NCBI GenBank assembly: GCA_964034945.1
Contig: OZ035964.1
Coordinates: forward strand, 6,219,895-6,283,894
Reading direction: 5' to 3'
DNA length: 64,000 bases
From: Chrysopilus asiliformis
Lineage: Eukaryota > Arthropoda > Insecta > Diptera > Rhagionidae
The notes below the pieces were generated by a model. That model was not told where the DNA came from and ran no database searches. It worked only from the letters and a program-made list of their open reading frames with translations. The translations under genes and the position numbers were made by a program. Below are positions 63,212 through 64,000 of this stretch, piece by piece. Position 1 is the stretch's first letter, and each line of letters opens with the position of its first letter.

Positions 63212-64000
63212 ATCAGTATGGAAATAAATCGGTAGCGTATAAATGCAATAAATGGATGGGACTGCTGATAGTGTTGTGGCCAAATGGCGAAATTCACGAA
63301 AATTAATTGATGTGAGATATGATGAAACGCGAGAAGAAGAGAAAGAAAGATGCTATAAGAATTACCAACTGATTGGGATAACAACACAGTAGACCCGCAC
63401 AGGCAGATGATATCCCCAAAATGAATAACAGAGAAAGATACACGTGAAGCGGATACAAGAGTGAAATGAAGGATAGACGGCGATATCCATATTATGTAGC
63501 TCTCTAATCACCGCCCCAATGGAGGTGGTGCTTTTATAACCAAAACAAAACACAAAAAAAACGGGGAAATCAGCTCCACGATGTGCGGCGCGGCGCGACA
63601 CGATATTCGGCACAGTACAGCTCCACCACCGCCACCACCACCAGTCTTCGTCACCAGCACTACGCAAACGAGTTGCAGCAATCGCATCGCATCGCAGGCC
63701 AATGAGACAAAAAAAAACAACAACAACAACAACCATATAGCAGCAGTAAGAAAAAAATCGTCAAGTCAAGCAAATCTCTCTGACAGTTTCGCTGCCATAT
63801 GTCGCAGCTATTGCTGTCGTTTATCACTGCTTTGTGTTTAACATTTCGATGTACTCTTTTTTTTCTATCCCTTGACCCCATTATTATCCGCGACACACAC
63901 ACACACACACACATCAACCACCCACCGATCATACGAGAACTCATCCTCGTGTTACTGTCACGTCGATTCTGGTGCTGCTGCTGCTGCTGCTGCTCCCCAA
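63212..64000. other. GC-richer right edge with triplet repeats
   Basis: Could be 5' untranslated or promoter sequence of a minus-strand gene beginning at 63.2 kb. Holds (CCA/CCG)n at 63,621-63,642, (CAA)n at 63,714-63,733, (CA)n at 63,893-63,914 and (GCT)n at 63,971-63,994. Frames across these tracts on both strands are simple-sequence by-products. Confidence 0.4.

Noticed and set aside
63362..63944. Minus frames of 74-124 codons at the right edge
   Set aside because: Dominated by translations of CCA, CAA and CA simple repeats (poly-Trp/Val/Leu), typical by-products.

Overview
The window looks like a gene-poor, transposon-saturated piece of an insect genome. Diptera is the best guess. The reasons are (CAA)n/(GTT)n and (CAG)n opa-like runs, stop-dense AT-rich spacer, and DINE/mini-me-like repeats carrying GTCY-type microsatellites next to Helitron ends, a configuration described in flies. 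The species cannot be named from sequence alone. I found no complete host gene, rRNA, tRNA or CRISPR array. Most open frames are by-products of repeats; the longest [12 protein letters not shown] frames are translations of an 8-bp satellite, which is open because three 8-bp units make exactly eight codons.

Most identifiable content is interspersed repeats. Family A (about ten copies or fragments, either strand) is a roughly 0.9 kb non-coding repeat with a (TGTCAGTC)n array at a fixed internal place, from about 40 bp to about 750 bp long. Family B is DINE/mini-me-like (a hairpin of ATACCC/GGGTAT type, then GTCY repeats). Family C carries TTATCCTTACAGG-type blocks. Helitron-like ends (five copies, ending in a GC hairpin plus CTAG) and short inverted-repeat (MITE-like) elements sit in and between them. 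Target duplications readable in the sequence allow several assignments: piggyBac-like (TTAA), hAT-like (8 bp), pogo/Tigger-like (TA), PIF/Harbinger-like (TTA) and a four-copy family with 4-bp duplications that could be Sola-like. Several insertions lie inside other repeats whose uninterrupted paralogues are also in the window, so the pre-insertion sequence can be read directly. There are also two broken mariner transposases and two LINE ORF2 tails.

Layout: 1-5 kb spacer, with family A/B copies and a piggyBac MITE at 1.3-2.9 kb; 5-6.6 kb hAT and Sola-like elements in family C; 6.6-12 kb simple-repeat spacer with a long hairpin at 8.7 kb; 12.2-15.9 kb MITEs, a degenerate ~125-bp tandem repeat and family A; 16-18 kb spacer; 18-24.6 kb a nested stack (mariner, family A, family B composite, Helitron, pogo-like MITE, 750-bp satellite); 24.8-30.6 kb mostly spacer with family B/C; 30.6-31.5 kb a 27-bp minisatellite with a 306-codon open frame; 31.5-36.3 kb Helitron, family A and the very homogeneous 690-bp satellite; 36.3-42.4 kb spacer, a mariner and a Harbinger-like MITE; 42.4-51.7 kb GC-rich unique patch, LINE tails, hAT, Helitron, arrays; 51.7-55.3 kb homopolymer-rich AT spacer; 55.4-62.5 kb the densest nesting of piggyBac, pogo, Sola-like, hAT and Helitron pieces; 62.9-64 kb GC-richer sequence with a candidate first coding exon on the minus strand.

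Host coding is only hinted at. Short open frames ending exactly at good splice donors occur at 25,141-25,231 (+) and 63,137-63,211 (-), with weaker candidates elsewhere. If the 63.1 kb exon is real, much of the window could be the first intron of that gene.
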